Positions 44,021 through 51,532 of a DNA stretch of 64,000 bases are shown one piece after another. This DNA comes from Rheinheimera nanhaiensis E407-8 (GTDB lineage Bacteria > Pseudomonadota > Gammaproteobacteria > Enterobacterales > Alteromonadaceae). Below the pieces are notes generated by a model. It saw only the letters and a program-made list of their open reading frames with translations. It ran no database searches and was not told the origin of the DNA. Made by a program: the position numbers and the translations under genes. Each line of letters opens with the position of its first letter. Within the stretch, counting starts at the first letter, position 1. The stretch lies in the NCBI RefSeq assembly GCF_000296695.1, contig NZ_BAFK01000001.1, positions 124,001 to 188,000 on the forward strand. The letters are read 5' to 3'.

Positions 44021-45490
44021 ATGAAGCACGCAGAGCAGTTTATTAATGGTGAGTGGGTGTCGGGCGAAGGTAAGGCCTTTGTTTCGTTAGATCCGGCAAA
44101 AAATGTGCAGATCTGGCAAGGCCAGGCGGCCACCGCAGCGCAGGTGGCGCAGGCGATAAGCGCGGCACGCCAGGCGCAGTATGACTGGGCCGGCTTAAGT
44201 TTTGACGAGCGGGTGGCGGTGGTGAAAAAATTTGCTGAGCTGCTCACCCAACATAAAGAAGCGATGGCGCTGTCGATTGCAGAGGAGACCGGCAAAGCGC
44301 TGTGGGAAGCCCGCACAGAGGTGGGCGCCATGATTGGTAAAATTGATATTTCCGTGCGCGCCTATCAGGAGCGCACCGGTACCAAAGAAAACCCGATGCC
44401 GCAGGGCCGGGCGTTTATCCGCCATAAGCCACATGGTGTGGTGGCGGTGTTTGGCCCTTATAACTTCCCGGGGCATTTGCCCAATGGCCATATAGTACCA
44501 GCGCTGCTGGCCGGTAACGCCGTGGTGTTTAAGCCTTCAGAGCTGACGCCAAAAGTGGCGGAAGATACAGTAAAACTGTGGCAGCAAGCCGGTTTGCCTG
44601 CTGGCGTGCTAAGCCTGCTGCAAGGCGAAGTCGACACCGGTAAGGCGATAGCGGCCCATGATGGTATCGACGGTATTTTCTTTACCGGCAGCTCACGTAC
44701 CGGCCATTATTTACACCAGCAATTTGCCGGCCGGCCAGATAAAATTCTGGCACTGGAGATGGGCGGCAATAATCCGCTTATCGTGCAGGAGGTCAGCAAT
44801 ATTGATGCCACGGTACACGATATTATTCAGTCTGCCTTTATTTCTGCCGGCCAGCGCTGTACCTGTGCCCGTAAATTGTTTTTACCAGAGGGCGCGCAGG
44901 GTGATGCCATTTTAGCGCGCTTACTGGACGTTAGCCGTAATATCAAAGTCGGCATATACGATGCGCCCGAGCAGCCCTTTATGGGTTCGATGATTTCGGT
45001 TGCCGCAGCCAAGGGCATGTTAGCGGTGCAGCAACAGCTGGCAGAGTTGGGCGGCAAGGTGCTGCTGGAGATGCGTCACCTGGATGAAAACACCGCCCTG
45101 GTGACACCGGGTATTATCGAATGCTCGGCTGTAACTAACTTCCCGGACGATGAGCACTTTGGCCCCTTACTGAAAGTGTTTCGCTTTACCGACTTTGACC
45201 AGGCGATTGATCAGGCCAACAGCACCGCCTTTGGCTTATCAGCCGGCTTGCTCAGCGACAGTGCCGAGCTGTACCAGCACTTTTTCCGCCGTATCCGCGC
45301 CGGTATTGTCAACTGGAACCGGCCCATTACCGGCGCCAGTTCAGCGGCACCTTTTGGTGGCATAGGCGCCAGTGGTAACCACAGAGCCAGCGCTTATTAC
45401 GCCGCCGATTATTGCGCCTATCCGGTGGCATCGGTAGAGCTGGAGCAGGTGGTGATGCCGGAGCAACTGTCCCCCGGGCTTAGCTTTTAA
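44021..45490 (+). CDS. astD: Succinylglutamate semialdehyde dehydrogenase
   Basis: 489 residues. It oxidises succinylglutamate semialdehyde with NAD in arginine breakdown. Aldehyde dehydrogenase motifs are [48 protein letters not shown], catalytic Glu in [13 protein letters not shown] and Cys in [13 protein letters not shown]. The HLPNGHI motif is specific to AstD. AstB and AstE, the remaining enzymes, are not in the window, so the ast genes are split. A terminator follows. Confidence 0.95.
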   Translation: MKHAEQFINGEWVSGEGKAFVSLDPAKNVQIWQGQAATAAQVAQAISAARQAQYDWAGLSFDERVAVVKKFAELLTQHKEAMALSIAEETGKALWEARTEVGAMIGKIDISVRAYQERTGTKENPMPQGRAFIRHKPHGVVAVFGPYNFPGHLPNGHIVPALLAGNAVVFKPSELTPKVAEDTVKLWQQAGLPAGVLSLLQGEVDTGKAIAAHDGIDGIFFTGSSRTGHYLHQQFAGRPDKILALEMGGNNPLIVQEVSNIDATVHDIIQSAFISAGQRCTCARKLFLPEGAQGDAILARLLDVSRNIKVGIYDAPEQPFMGSMISVAAAKGMLAVQQQLAELGGKVLLEMRHLDENTALVTPGIIECSAVTNFPDDEHFGPLLKVFRFTDFDQAIDQANSTAFGLSAGLLSDSAELYQHFFRRIRAGIVNWNRPITGASSAAPFGGIGASGNHRASAYYAADYCAYPVASVELEQVVMPEQLSPGLSF

Positions 45491-45509
45491 CTAAAATAAA
45501 AATAATTAC

Positions 45510-45540
45510 AACCGGGGCGTCAGCCCCGGTTTGTTTTATG
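45510..45540 (+). terminator. Rho-independent terminator after astD
   Basis: AACCGGGGC (45510-45518), GTCA, GCCCCGGTT (45523-45531), followed by TGTTTTATG; a 9-bp stem with a U-rich tail 20 bases after the astD stop. Confidence 0.9.
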
Positions 45541-45607
45541 CTATGGTTTTTGCTTAAATAACGAAAACTTATTGCTGTTTTGCCAGCAGCCAGGTGTAAA
45601 GCAAGTT

Positions 45608-45955
45608 ATGGTTACAGACAAACCCGGATACGAGCATCTGATCCAGTTTCTGACTGAACATCTGTCATTGTTTGAGCAGGGCGGCAACAATGGTAGCGGT
45701 AAAACCATCGGCGAGCTGTTAGAAGAGTCGATTGCCGAACAAATTATCACCCTGTGCACCCAACACACCGAGCTGGAAATGAACCATCGCAGCATGATTA
45801 TCCGCGAAGTGGACGGCATCATGTACGACTTTCAGGAAGTGTTAAGCAGTGTGCTGGAAAAAAAAGCTACTGCGCAGCAAGCTGAACTCATCAACGAAAT
45901 CTCTCTGTTAATCAAAAACCTGTTTGATAACGCCATCGCCGATCTGCTCGATTAA
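45608..45955 (+). CDS. DUF3802 family protein
   Basis: 115 residues starting MVTDKPGYEHLIQFLTEHLS. All helical and acidic, with GKTIGELLEESIAEQIITLC and IREVDGIMYDFQEVLSSVL; no signal or membrane segment. It matches DUF3802 as I recall it from Shewanella and Pseudoalteromonas relatives, a family with no known role. It stands alone between the astD terminator and yhfA. Confidence 0.7.
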   Translation: MVTDKPGYEHLIQFLTEHLSLFEQGGNNGSGKTIGELLEESIAEQIITLCTQHTELEMNHRSMIIREVDGIMYDFQEVLSSVLEKKATAQQAELINEISLLIKNLFDNAIADLLD

Positions 45956-45984
45956 CCGGCCAGACTGCGCAATTATGCTAGATA

Positions 45985-46030
45985 CCTGCCGCCGTTTTAC
46001 GTAAAATACCGCCCTTGTTTTTTCGGCAGG
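45985..46030. promoter_or_regulatory. Palindromes upstream of yhfA
   Basis: A 12-base perfect palindrome TTTTACGTAAAA (45995-46006) nested within inverted copies CCTGCCG (45985-45991) and CGGCAGG (46024-46030). The AT palindrome looks like a dimeric regulator site, and the outer arms could fold the mRNA start over the ribosome site. Not assigned. Confidence 0.4.
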
Positions 46031-46038
46031 GGTAGCCC

Positions 46039-46476
46039 GTGCAAGCAAAAGTTAAATGGCTGGACAATAACACCTTTATTGGTCGCTCAGGCAGTGGCCA
46101 TGCGGTCGTGTTTGACGGTAATAAAGACGGCAGCATTGCCGCCAGCCCAATGGAAATGGTACTGATGGCCGCCGGCGCCTGCTCGTCGGTGGATGTGGTG
46201 AGCATTTTACAAAAAGCCCGCCAGCAGGTGCAGGATTGTGAAGTTGAGCTAAGCGCCGAGCGCGCTGACACTGTCCCCAGAGTGTTTACCAAGCTGCATC
46301 TGCATTTTGTTGTTACCGGCACTAACCTAAGTGAAAAGCAGGTCGAGCGCGCGGTGCAATTATCCGCCGATAAATATTGTTCGGTATCTATTATGTTGTC
46401 GGGCAGTGTGGCTGTAAGCCACTCGTTCAGCGTAATCGAAGCAGCAACGGCGCCAAGCGGCAGCCAGCAGCAGTAA
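46039..46476 (+). CDS. yhfA: OsmC-like protein YhfA
   Basis: 145 residues from a GTG preceded by AGGGG. It is collinear with E. coli YhfA: VKWLDNNTFIGRSGSGHAVVF, SPMEMVLMAAGACSSVDVVSILQKARQ, and LSADKYCSVSIML. The two conserved Cys of the OsmC peroxidase fold are present (AGACSS and DKYCSV), so it may reduce organic peroxides, although YhfA itself has no proven activity. In E. coli it lies next to crp; crp is not seen here. Confidence 0.92.
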   Translation: MQAKVKWLDNNTFIGRSGSGHAVVFDGNKDGSIAASPMEMVLMAAGACSSVDVVSILQKARQQVQDCEVELSAERADTVPRVFTKLHLHFVVTGTNLSEKQVERAVQLSADKYCSVSIMLSGSVAVSHSFSVIEAATAPSGSQQQ

Positions 46477-46486
46477 TTCAGTTAAT

Positions 46487-46505
46487 AACCGCGCTGCGGT
46501 TTTTT
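46487..46505 (+). terminator. Terminator-like hairpin directly before speD
   Basis: AACCGC (46487-46492), GCT, GCGGTT (46496-46501), continuing as TTTT. It sits between the yhfA stop (46476) and the speD GTG (46522), leaving only 16 bases before the start codon. It may end yhfA mRNA or act as an attenuator for speD. Confidence 0.72.
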
Positions 46506-46521
46506 GCGGAGACAAAGTTAA

Positions 46522-47328
46522 GTGGTTAAACCTTTTGAAAAATTGAAACTGCATGGGTTCAACAACCTGACGAAAAGCCTGAGTTTCAGCCTTTACGATA
46601 TCTGCTATGCCAAAACAGAGCAGCACCGGCAGGAATATATCGAATATATTGATGAGCAGTACAATGCTGACCGCTTAACCGACATTCTGACCGAAGTGAC
46701 CGATATTATCGGTGCGAATATTCTGAATGTGGCCCGCCAGGATTATGATCCGCAAGGTGCCAGCGTTACCATACTGGTGAGTGAAGAGCCGGTACTGGTT
46801 GACCCGGATAACTCAGAAAACCCTGGCCCACGGCCTGATGTGGTAGTGGCGCATCTGGATAAAAGCCACATTTGTGTGCACACCTATCCGGAAGTGCATC
46901 CGCATGATGGCATCTGTACTTTCCGTGCCGATATCGAGGTGTCGACCTGCGGTATTATATCGCCACTGAAAGCACTGAACTTCCTAATTCACAGCTTCGA
47001 ATCTGACATTGTAACTATCGATTACCGGGTGCGGGGTTTTACCCGTGATGTCAGTGGTACCAAGCACTATATCGATCATCCGATCAGCTCTATTCAGAAC
47101 TTTATGGACGAAGAGACCAAGCGTGCCTTTCAGATGATCGACGTAAACGTGTATCAGGAAAACCTGTTTCACACCAAGATGATGCTAAAAGAAGCCGATC
47201 TGAACAATTATTTGTTTGGCATGGGTACCGACTCGATGACGGCGGAAGAGCAAAAGATCATCAGCAAAAAAGTGTTTCGTGAAATGCGCGAAATTTTCTA
47301 TGGCCGTAACCTGCCGGACATGAAATAA
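46522..47328 (+). CDS. speD: S-adenosylmethionine decarboxylase proenzyme SpeD
   Basis: 268 residues. After self-cleavage it makes decarboxylated SAM, the aminopropyl donor for spermidine. The cleavage serine is Ser115 in [18 protein letters not shown]; the following [20 protein letters not shown] is also enteric-like. Start is a GTG with GGAG ten bases upstream. The spermidine synthase gene speE, next to speD in E. coli, is not here. A terminator-like hairpin lies immediately upstream. Confidence 0.95.
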   Translation: MVKPFEKLKLHGFNNLTKSLSFSLYDICYAKTEQHRQEYIEYIDEQYNADRLTDILTEVTDIIGANILNVARQDYDPQGASVTILVSEEPVLVDPDNSENPGPRPDVVVAHLDKSHICVHTYPEVHPHDGICTFRADIEVSTCGIISPLKALNFLIHSFESDIVTIDYRVRGFTRDVSGTKHYIDHPISSIQNFMDEETKRAFQMIDVNVYQENLFHTKMMLKEADLNNYLFGMGTDSMTAEEQKIISKKVFREMREIFYGRNLPDMK

Positions 47329-47330
47329 GC

Positions 47331-48326
47331 ATGCGCAATCAGGTGCTTGCTGCTCATCAGTTTTCTGTCGCGCCGATGCTGGACTGGACTGACAAGCACT
47401 GCCGCTATTTTCACCGTCTGTTAAGCCGCCATGCGGTGCTGTATACCGAGATGGTGACCACTGGCGCCATTATTCATGGCAGCGGTGACTATTTAGCCTT
47501 TAATGAGCAAGAGCATCCGCTGGTGCTGCAGCTGGGCGGCTCTGAGCCGGCCGAGATGGCGCACTGCGCAAAGCTTGCCGAGCAGCGTGGCTATGATGCG
47601 GTAAACATTAACGTCGGCTGCCCGTCGGATCGGGTGCAAAACGGCATGTTTGGCGCTTGTCTGATGGCGCAGCCGGCGCGGGTGGCCGATTGTGTTAAAG
47701 CAATGCAGGATGCGGTGTCTATACCGGTGACGGTGAAAACCCGCATCGGCATTGATGACTCTGACGACTATCAGTTTTTGCAGGATTTTGTCAGTATGGT
47801 GGCGGCTGCCGGTTGCGAGCAATTTATAATCCACGCCCGTAAAGCCTGGCTAAAAGGCCTAAGCCCGAAAGAGAACCGCGAGATCCCGCCGCTGAATTAC
47901 CCACGGGTACAGCAGCTGAAACAGGAGTTTCCACAGCTTAATATCAGCCTTAATGGCGGTATTAAAACGTTGCAGCAGGCCAAAGAGCAACTACAGTACC
48001 TGGATGGTGTTATGGTTGGGCGTGAAGCCTATACCAACCCGCTACTGTTAAGCGAAGTCGACTCACTCATTTATGCTGATACCACCTTGCCCCTAACGCC
48101 AGAGCAGGTTGTGCTGCAGATGCTGCCTTATATTGAGCAGCAAATGCAGCAAGGCGCGCGTTTTTGGCATATTGCCCGCCATATGCTGGGGTTATTTCAG
48201 GGCCGCCCCGGCGCCCGCCAGTGGCGGCGCTTACTCAGTGAGCAAGGCCACTTTGCTGAGGCGAAACCGGAATTATTGCTGCAGGCGCTGGCCAAACTTA
48301 AGCCAGTAGCCGATTTGACCAGCTAG
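47331..48326 (+). CDS. dusA: tRNA-dihydrouridine(20/20a) synthase DusA
   Basis: 331 residues. This FMN enzyme reduces U20/U20a in the tRNA D-loop. [21 protein letters not shown] is the DusA start; catalytic Cys is in [14 protein letters not shown]-type sequence ([16 protein letters not shown]); [22 protein letters not shown] is specific to DusA rather than DusB or DusC. The gene starts two bases after speD, so the two are likely cotranscribed. Confidence 0.95.
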   Translation: MRNQVLAAHQFSVAPMLDWTDKHCRYFHRLLSRHAVLYTEMVTTGAIIHGSGDYLAFNEQEHPLVLQLGGSEPAEMAHCAKLAEQRGYDAVNINVGCPSDRVQNGMFGACLMAQPARVADCVKAMQDAVSIPVTVKTRIGIDDSDDYQFLQDFVSMVAAAGCEQFIIHARKAWLKGLSPKENREIPPLNYPRVQQLKQEFPQLNISLNGGIKTLQQAKEQLQYLDGVMVGREAYTNPLLLSEVDSLIYADTTLPLTPEQVVLQMLPYIEQQMQQGARFWHIARHMLGLFQGRPGARQWRRLLSEQGHFAEAKPELLLQALAKLKPVADLTS

Positions 48327-48360
48327 TTAGTTAATTTCACTATTTTTTTGGTTTTTATTT

Positions 48361-48400
48361 AAGGCGCCACTGTGTAGTAGTCGGCGCCTTTTCATTTTAT
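48361..48400 (+). terminator. Rho-independent terminator after dusA
   Basis: AAGGCGCC (48361-48368), 14-base loop, GGCGCCTT (48383-48390), followed by TTCATTTTATTT. Confidence 0.85.
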
Positions 48401-48437
48401 TTATTTAAAATCAAATGTTTACCTTGTCCGTGTGGGT

Positions 48438-48452
48438 TGGCATAACACTTGA
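48438..48452 (+). promoter_or_regulatory. Possible sigma-54 promoter of the small-protein/pspC operon
   Basis: TGGCATAACACTTGA keeps GG at -24, the 4-base spacer and TTG at -12 of the TGGCACG-N4-TTGC consensus (8 of 11 defined positions). It lies 57 bases before the first gene. The E. coli psp operon is sigma-54 dependent, which makes the position notable. An alternative sigma-70 reading (TTGAAA at 48449) has no good -10. Confidence 0.4.
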
Positions 48453-48508
48453 AATACCCAGTTATCTCAACAGTGTAGTACCGACTAACATGTAACAAGG
48501 ATATGACA

Positions 48509-48778
48509 ATGAACCGCTTAACTACTCTGGCTTTAACTTGTTCTTTCGCTGCAGCGCTGAGCAGTAATCCGCTGTCGGCGGATGAGGTCTCTGCTGAATT
48601 ACAGCAGGTGGTGCAGCAACAACTGAACAGCTTGTCCAACGAAACACAGCAACAGGTGCGTCTGGCACTGCAAAGCAGTGTGCTGGATCTGATAGCACAG
48701 CAAAGTGCCCGTCAGGACGTGAGTGAACTGGCCAGGCATGAGGTTGCCCGGCTTGACCCAACAGTGATAGCTGAATAA
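48509..48778 (+). CDS. Small secreted helical protein, unknown
   Basis: 89 residues. A signal peptide (MNRLTTLALTCSFAAALSSN, cleavage near LSA-DE, about residue 24) is followed by 65 residues of Gln-rich amphipathic helix (QQVVQQQLNSLSNETQQQVR) with no Cys. It should be periplasmic. AAGGAT at 48497-48502 favours the ATG at 48509 over one two codons earlier. I do not recognise a family. First gene of a four-gene unit ending with pspC-like. Confidence 0.75.
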   Translation: MNRLTTLALTCSFAAALSSNPLSADEVSAELQQVVQQQLNSLSNETQQQVRLALQSSVLDLIAQQSARQDVSELARHEVARLDPTVIAE

Positions 48779-48781
48779 GCC

Positions 48782-48904
48782 ATGCTGATCCCGTCATTCT
48801 GGTTATTACTGGCTTATTTAAGCCCGGTACTGAGCATAGTGCCGGTGATGCTGGCCTGGCAGCTGCTGGCACCGCTGGCAACCCGGTTAACAGGAGAACA
48901 CTGA
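48782..48904 (+). CDS. 40-residue membrane microprotein
   Basis: Reads MLIPSFWLLLAYLSPVLSIV then PVMLAWQLLAPLATRLTGEH. A continuous hydrophobic segment (about 5-33, with Pro15 and Pro21 kinks) suggests one or two membrane helices and a short cytoplasmic tail. It starts three bases after the upstream stop and its TGA shares a base with the next ATG. No strong Shine-Dalgarno is visible, so it may rely on coupling. No family recognised. The position between two better-supported genes and the tight overlaps support it being real. Confidence 0.6.
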   Translation: MLIPSFWLLLAYLSPVLSIVPVMLAWQLLAPLATRLTGEH

Positions 48905-49005
48905 TGAGCTGGTTAAACATGGAACTGGTTACCTTTGCTTTGTTTAGCAGCCTGCTGTGGCTGGCAAAGTCAGCCACTCAGCCGAACAACAACACAGGAG
49001 ACTAA
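48904..49005 (+). CDS. 33-residue membrane microprotein
   Basis: Reads MSWLNMELVTFALFSSLLWL then AKSATQPNNNTGD: one membrane helix (about 6-22) and a polar Asn-rich tail. AGGAG at 48892-48896, eight bases before the ATG, is a near-ideal ribosome site, and the ATG overlaps the previous stop (TGATG). No family recognised. A second ribosome site (GGAG, 48997-49000) for the pspC-like gene lies inside its end. Confidence 0.65.
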   Translation: MSWLNMELVTFALFSSLLWLAKSATQPNNNTGD

Positions 49006-49008
49006 CTT

Positions 49009-49206
49009 ATGGCGACTTATGACACCGACCGCTGGTATTGCGCGCGTAATTATCGCAAAGTTGCCGGCGTTTGTGCCGGCCTGGCGGGTTATTATCAGCA
49101 GCCGCGCTGGCTGGTCCGTACTCTGGCTGTCATCTTATTATTGTTGTTTCCGGTGGCGACCCTGATCGCCTATTTGGTGGCTGCGGCCGTACTGCCCGAT
49201 CGCTAA
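49009..49206 (+). CDS. PspC domain envelope-stress protein
   Basis: 65 residues: WYCARNYRKVAGVCAGLAGYY followed by one membrane segment (about 38-60, LVRTLAVILLLLFPVATLIAYLVAAAVL). RKVAGVCAGLA is the PspC hallmark. In enterics PspC senses inner-membrane or secretin stress and binds PspA; here it is a minimal domain without pspA, pspB or pspF nearby, in an operon with two microproteins. The role of such stand-alone PspC proteins is unclear. Confidence 0.88.
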   Translation: MATYDTDRWYCARNYRKVAGVCAGLAGYYQQPRWLVRTLAVILLLLFPVATLIAYLVAAAVLPDR

Positions 49207-49286
49207 ATTGGCTACCTTAGTGTTACAGGCTGTGCCAGCGGTTAAACTGGTGTAATATAAGACTGTGACGGATAAGGAGAAAAGTA

Positions 49287-49718
49287 ATGCGATTGCTAAG
49301 CACAACTCTGTTGTTACTGGCGTTAGCCAGCCCGCTGCTACAGGCCGCTAGCCCCACAATGCAAGATGGCCAGGTGCGCCAGCCAATGCCCGGACGCAGC
49401 GTTACCGCAGGTTACTTTACCCTGACTAACCCTGCCGATACCGCACTGCAGCTGGTGTCGGCGCAAAGCCCGCTGTTTGCCCGGGTAGAATTACATCAGC
49501 ACAGCCATAAAGATGGCATGATGCGAATGGAACAAGTCAGCGCCATTGATATTCCAGCCGGTGCCACTGTCGAGCTGTCGCCCGGCGGCCTGCATCTGAT
49601 GCTGTTTGAACCACAGGCTGAACTGACACCCGGCATGCTGGTGCCGCTGACATTAGGCTTTGCCGATGGCCAACAACTGCCGGTTGAGCTGCCGGTAGTT
49701 GCGATGCCAAAACGCTAA
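49287..49718 (+). CDS. PCu(A)C family periplasmic copper chaperone
   Basis: 143 residues with a signal peptide (cleavage near LQAAS, about residue 22). The Cu(I) motif H-x10-M-x21-H-x-M is recognisable across ELHQHSHKDGMMRMEQV and GGLHLMLFEP. Such proteins pass copper to the CuA or CuB site of cytochrome oxidase. GGAG precedes the ATG. No Sco or oxidase gene is adjacent; the next gene follows after nine bases and could share its transcript. Confidence 0.9.
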   Translation: MRLLSTTLLLLALASPLLQAASPTMQDGQVRQPMPGRSVTAGYFTLTNPADTALQLVSAQSPLFARVELHQHSHKDGMMRMEQVSAIDIPAGATVELSPGGLHLMLFEPQAELTPGMLVPLTLGFADGQQLPVELPVVAMPKR

Positions 49719-49727
49719 GGAGCTGTT

Positions 49728-50705
49728 ATGTTTAATGCCCGTGTGTTAGCTGCGGCTGCCGCTGCAGCACTGTTGGTGCTTTATATTGTTGGTTGGTGGG
49801 CCAGCCGGGAACCGGATTTGCTGGTAGACGATATCGCCCATAGCCGGCAGCAGTTGGGTGACAGTGCCATTATCGGCTACAGCACGACAACAGCGCTTAT
49901 CAGGGTCAGCGAAACCTTACTGGATAAAAACGCCGGTTACCTGGCCAATGATGTGATACCGCCTTTTGTGCTGTTAGACAATATGCCGGCCTGGGAGTTG
50001 GGTGTGCTGGAGATGACCCGTGATCTGGCGCTGGCGCTGCGCAAAGATTTAAGCCGCTCCCAGTCGCAATCTACCGAAAACCCTTATCTGAAAATCGCCC
50101 AGCCAAAGTTTAATATTGACCATCGCAGCTGGGCAATTCCCAGTGCGGAGAGTGAATATCGCAAAGCGATTGAGCAACTGTACCTATACCGCACTGAGCT
50201 GATGGACCCGCAGCGACCCGACAGCCAGTTTTATGCCCGCGCCGATAACCTGCGAGACTGGCTAAAGGCAGTGGAAAAACGCCTGGGCAGCTATTCGCAG
50301 CGTTTAAGCGCCAGTGTCGGGCAAGACCGGCTAAACACCGATTTAGCCAATGATGCCTCCGCCCGTCAGTCTACCGACACGCCGGCACACCGGCGCATTA
50401 AAACCAGCTGGTGGAAGCTGGATGATGAGTTTTACGAAGCCCGTGGTGCCTGCTGGGCGCTGCTGCATTTTTTAACAGCGGTCGAGGCTGATTTTGCCGA
50501 TGTGCTGGTGCGTAAAAATGCCATGGTGAGCTTGCGGCAAATTATCCGCGAGCTGGAAGCGACACAACAACCTATTTGGAGCCCAATGGTGCTTAACGGC
50601 AGTGGCTTTGGTCTGATGGCAAACCACTCGCTGGTAATGGCGAACTATATCTCCCGTGCCAATGCGGCGCTGATTGATTTATCAGAATTATTAACACAAG
50701 GGTAA
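49728..50705 (+). CDS. DUF2333 family protein
   Basis: 325 residues. One N-terminal membrane segment (about 8-25) and a large soluble, presumably periplasmic, part with GYSTTTALIRVSETLLDKNAG, LDNMPAWELGVLEMTRDLALALR, RIKTSWWKLDDEFYEARGACWAL and MANYISRANAALIDL. These are DUF2333 motifs as I know them; the family has no known activity. It lies eight bases from the TIGR04219 barrel gene, suggesting an envelope-related pair. Confidence 0.85.
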   Translation: MFNARVLAAAAAAALLVLYIVGWWASREPDLLVDDIAHSRQQLGDSAIIGYSTTTALIRVSETLLDKNAGYLANDVIPPFVLLDNMPAWELGVLEMTRDLALALRKDLSRSQSQSTENPYLKIAQPKFNIDHRSWAIPSAESEYRKAIEQLYLYRTELMDPQRPDSQFYARADNLRDWLKAVEKRLGSYSQRLSASVGQDRLNTDLANDASARQSTDTPAHRRIKTSWWKLDDEFYEARGACWALLHFLTAVEADFADVLVRKNAMVSLRQIIRELEATQQPIWSPMVLNGSGFGLMANHSLVMANYISRANAALIDLSELLTQG

Positions 50706-50713
50706 ATACACCA

Positions 50714-51472
50714 ATGAAACACTCCGTTTTAATGCTTGCGCTGGCTGGCAGTCTGGTTACTACAGCGGCGCAAGCCGATACTTTACTGGGTTTGTATATC
50801 GGTGCCGATGGTTGGCGCACCTCTACTGATGGCAGTTTTGCCAATGATGAGCAGCTACAACAGTTTAATTTTAATGACAAAACCCAGAGCTCTTACTATG
50901 TGGCGCTGGAGCACCCGCTGCCACTGCTGCCAAATCTTCGCCTGCAGCATAATCAGCTGGAAACTAATGGCGTAACGGCATTAAACGCCAGCTTCAGCTT
51001 TGCCGGCGAAACCTTTGCTGTCGACACCGACATTGCCAACCAGGTTGATCTGACTAACACAGATTATGTGCTGTATTACGAAATCCTCGATAATGATTTG
51101 CTGAGCCTGGACCTGGGCATTAACGCCAAGCATATTAATGGCAGCGTGGCCGTGGCTGACCTTGGTGCTGATGGCGCTGTTGCTGTGCAGGATACGTCTA
51201 CTGTTATCCCTATGCTGTACAGCTCAGCTATTGTGGGGCTACCGCTAACTGGCCTGGAGCTGTTTGCCAATGGCAGCTTTGTTTCTTACGATGGCAGCCG
51301 GGTATATGATATGCAAGCGGGTGTGGCTTATGCACTGCTGGATAATCTGGCGGTCGATTTACGGCTGAAGCTGGGTTACCGCGCCGTTAATCTGCGTTTG
51401 GATGATATTGACAATCTGTACGCCGATCTGGATTTTAAAGGTGCGTTCGCCGGCGTTGAACTGCATTTTTAA
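50714..51472 (+). CDS. TIGR04219 family outer-membrane beta-barrel protein
   Basis: 252 residues. Signal peptide MKHSVLMLALAGSLVTTAAQ, cleaved near AQA-DT. The mature protein has alternating strands (LLGLYIGADGWRTS, SYYVALEHPLPLLPNLRLQ, TDYVLYYEILDNDLLSLDLG) and a C-terminal aromatic (FAGVELHF) that targets the BAM machinery. Function unknown; the start LGLYIGADGW is diagnostic of the TIGR04219 group. Confidence 0.87.
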   Translation: MKHSVLMLALAGSLVTTAAQADTLLGLYIGADGWRTSTDGSFANDEQLQQFNFNDKTQSSYYVALEHPLPLLPNLRLQHNQLETNGVTALNASFSFAGETFAVDTDIANQVDLTNTDYVLYYEILDNDLLSLDLGINAKHINGSVAVADLGADGAVAVQDTSTVIPMLYSSAIVGLPLTGLELFANGSFVSYDGSRVYDMQAGVAYALLDNLAVDLRLKLGYRAVNLRLDDIDNLYADLDFKGAFAGVELHF

Positions 51473-51532
51473 TCTGTACGCCGTGGGCAGCGCCGCTGCA
51501 GCGATGCCCACGCTGTTCCGTCCGGGCCAGCC

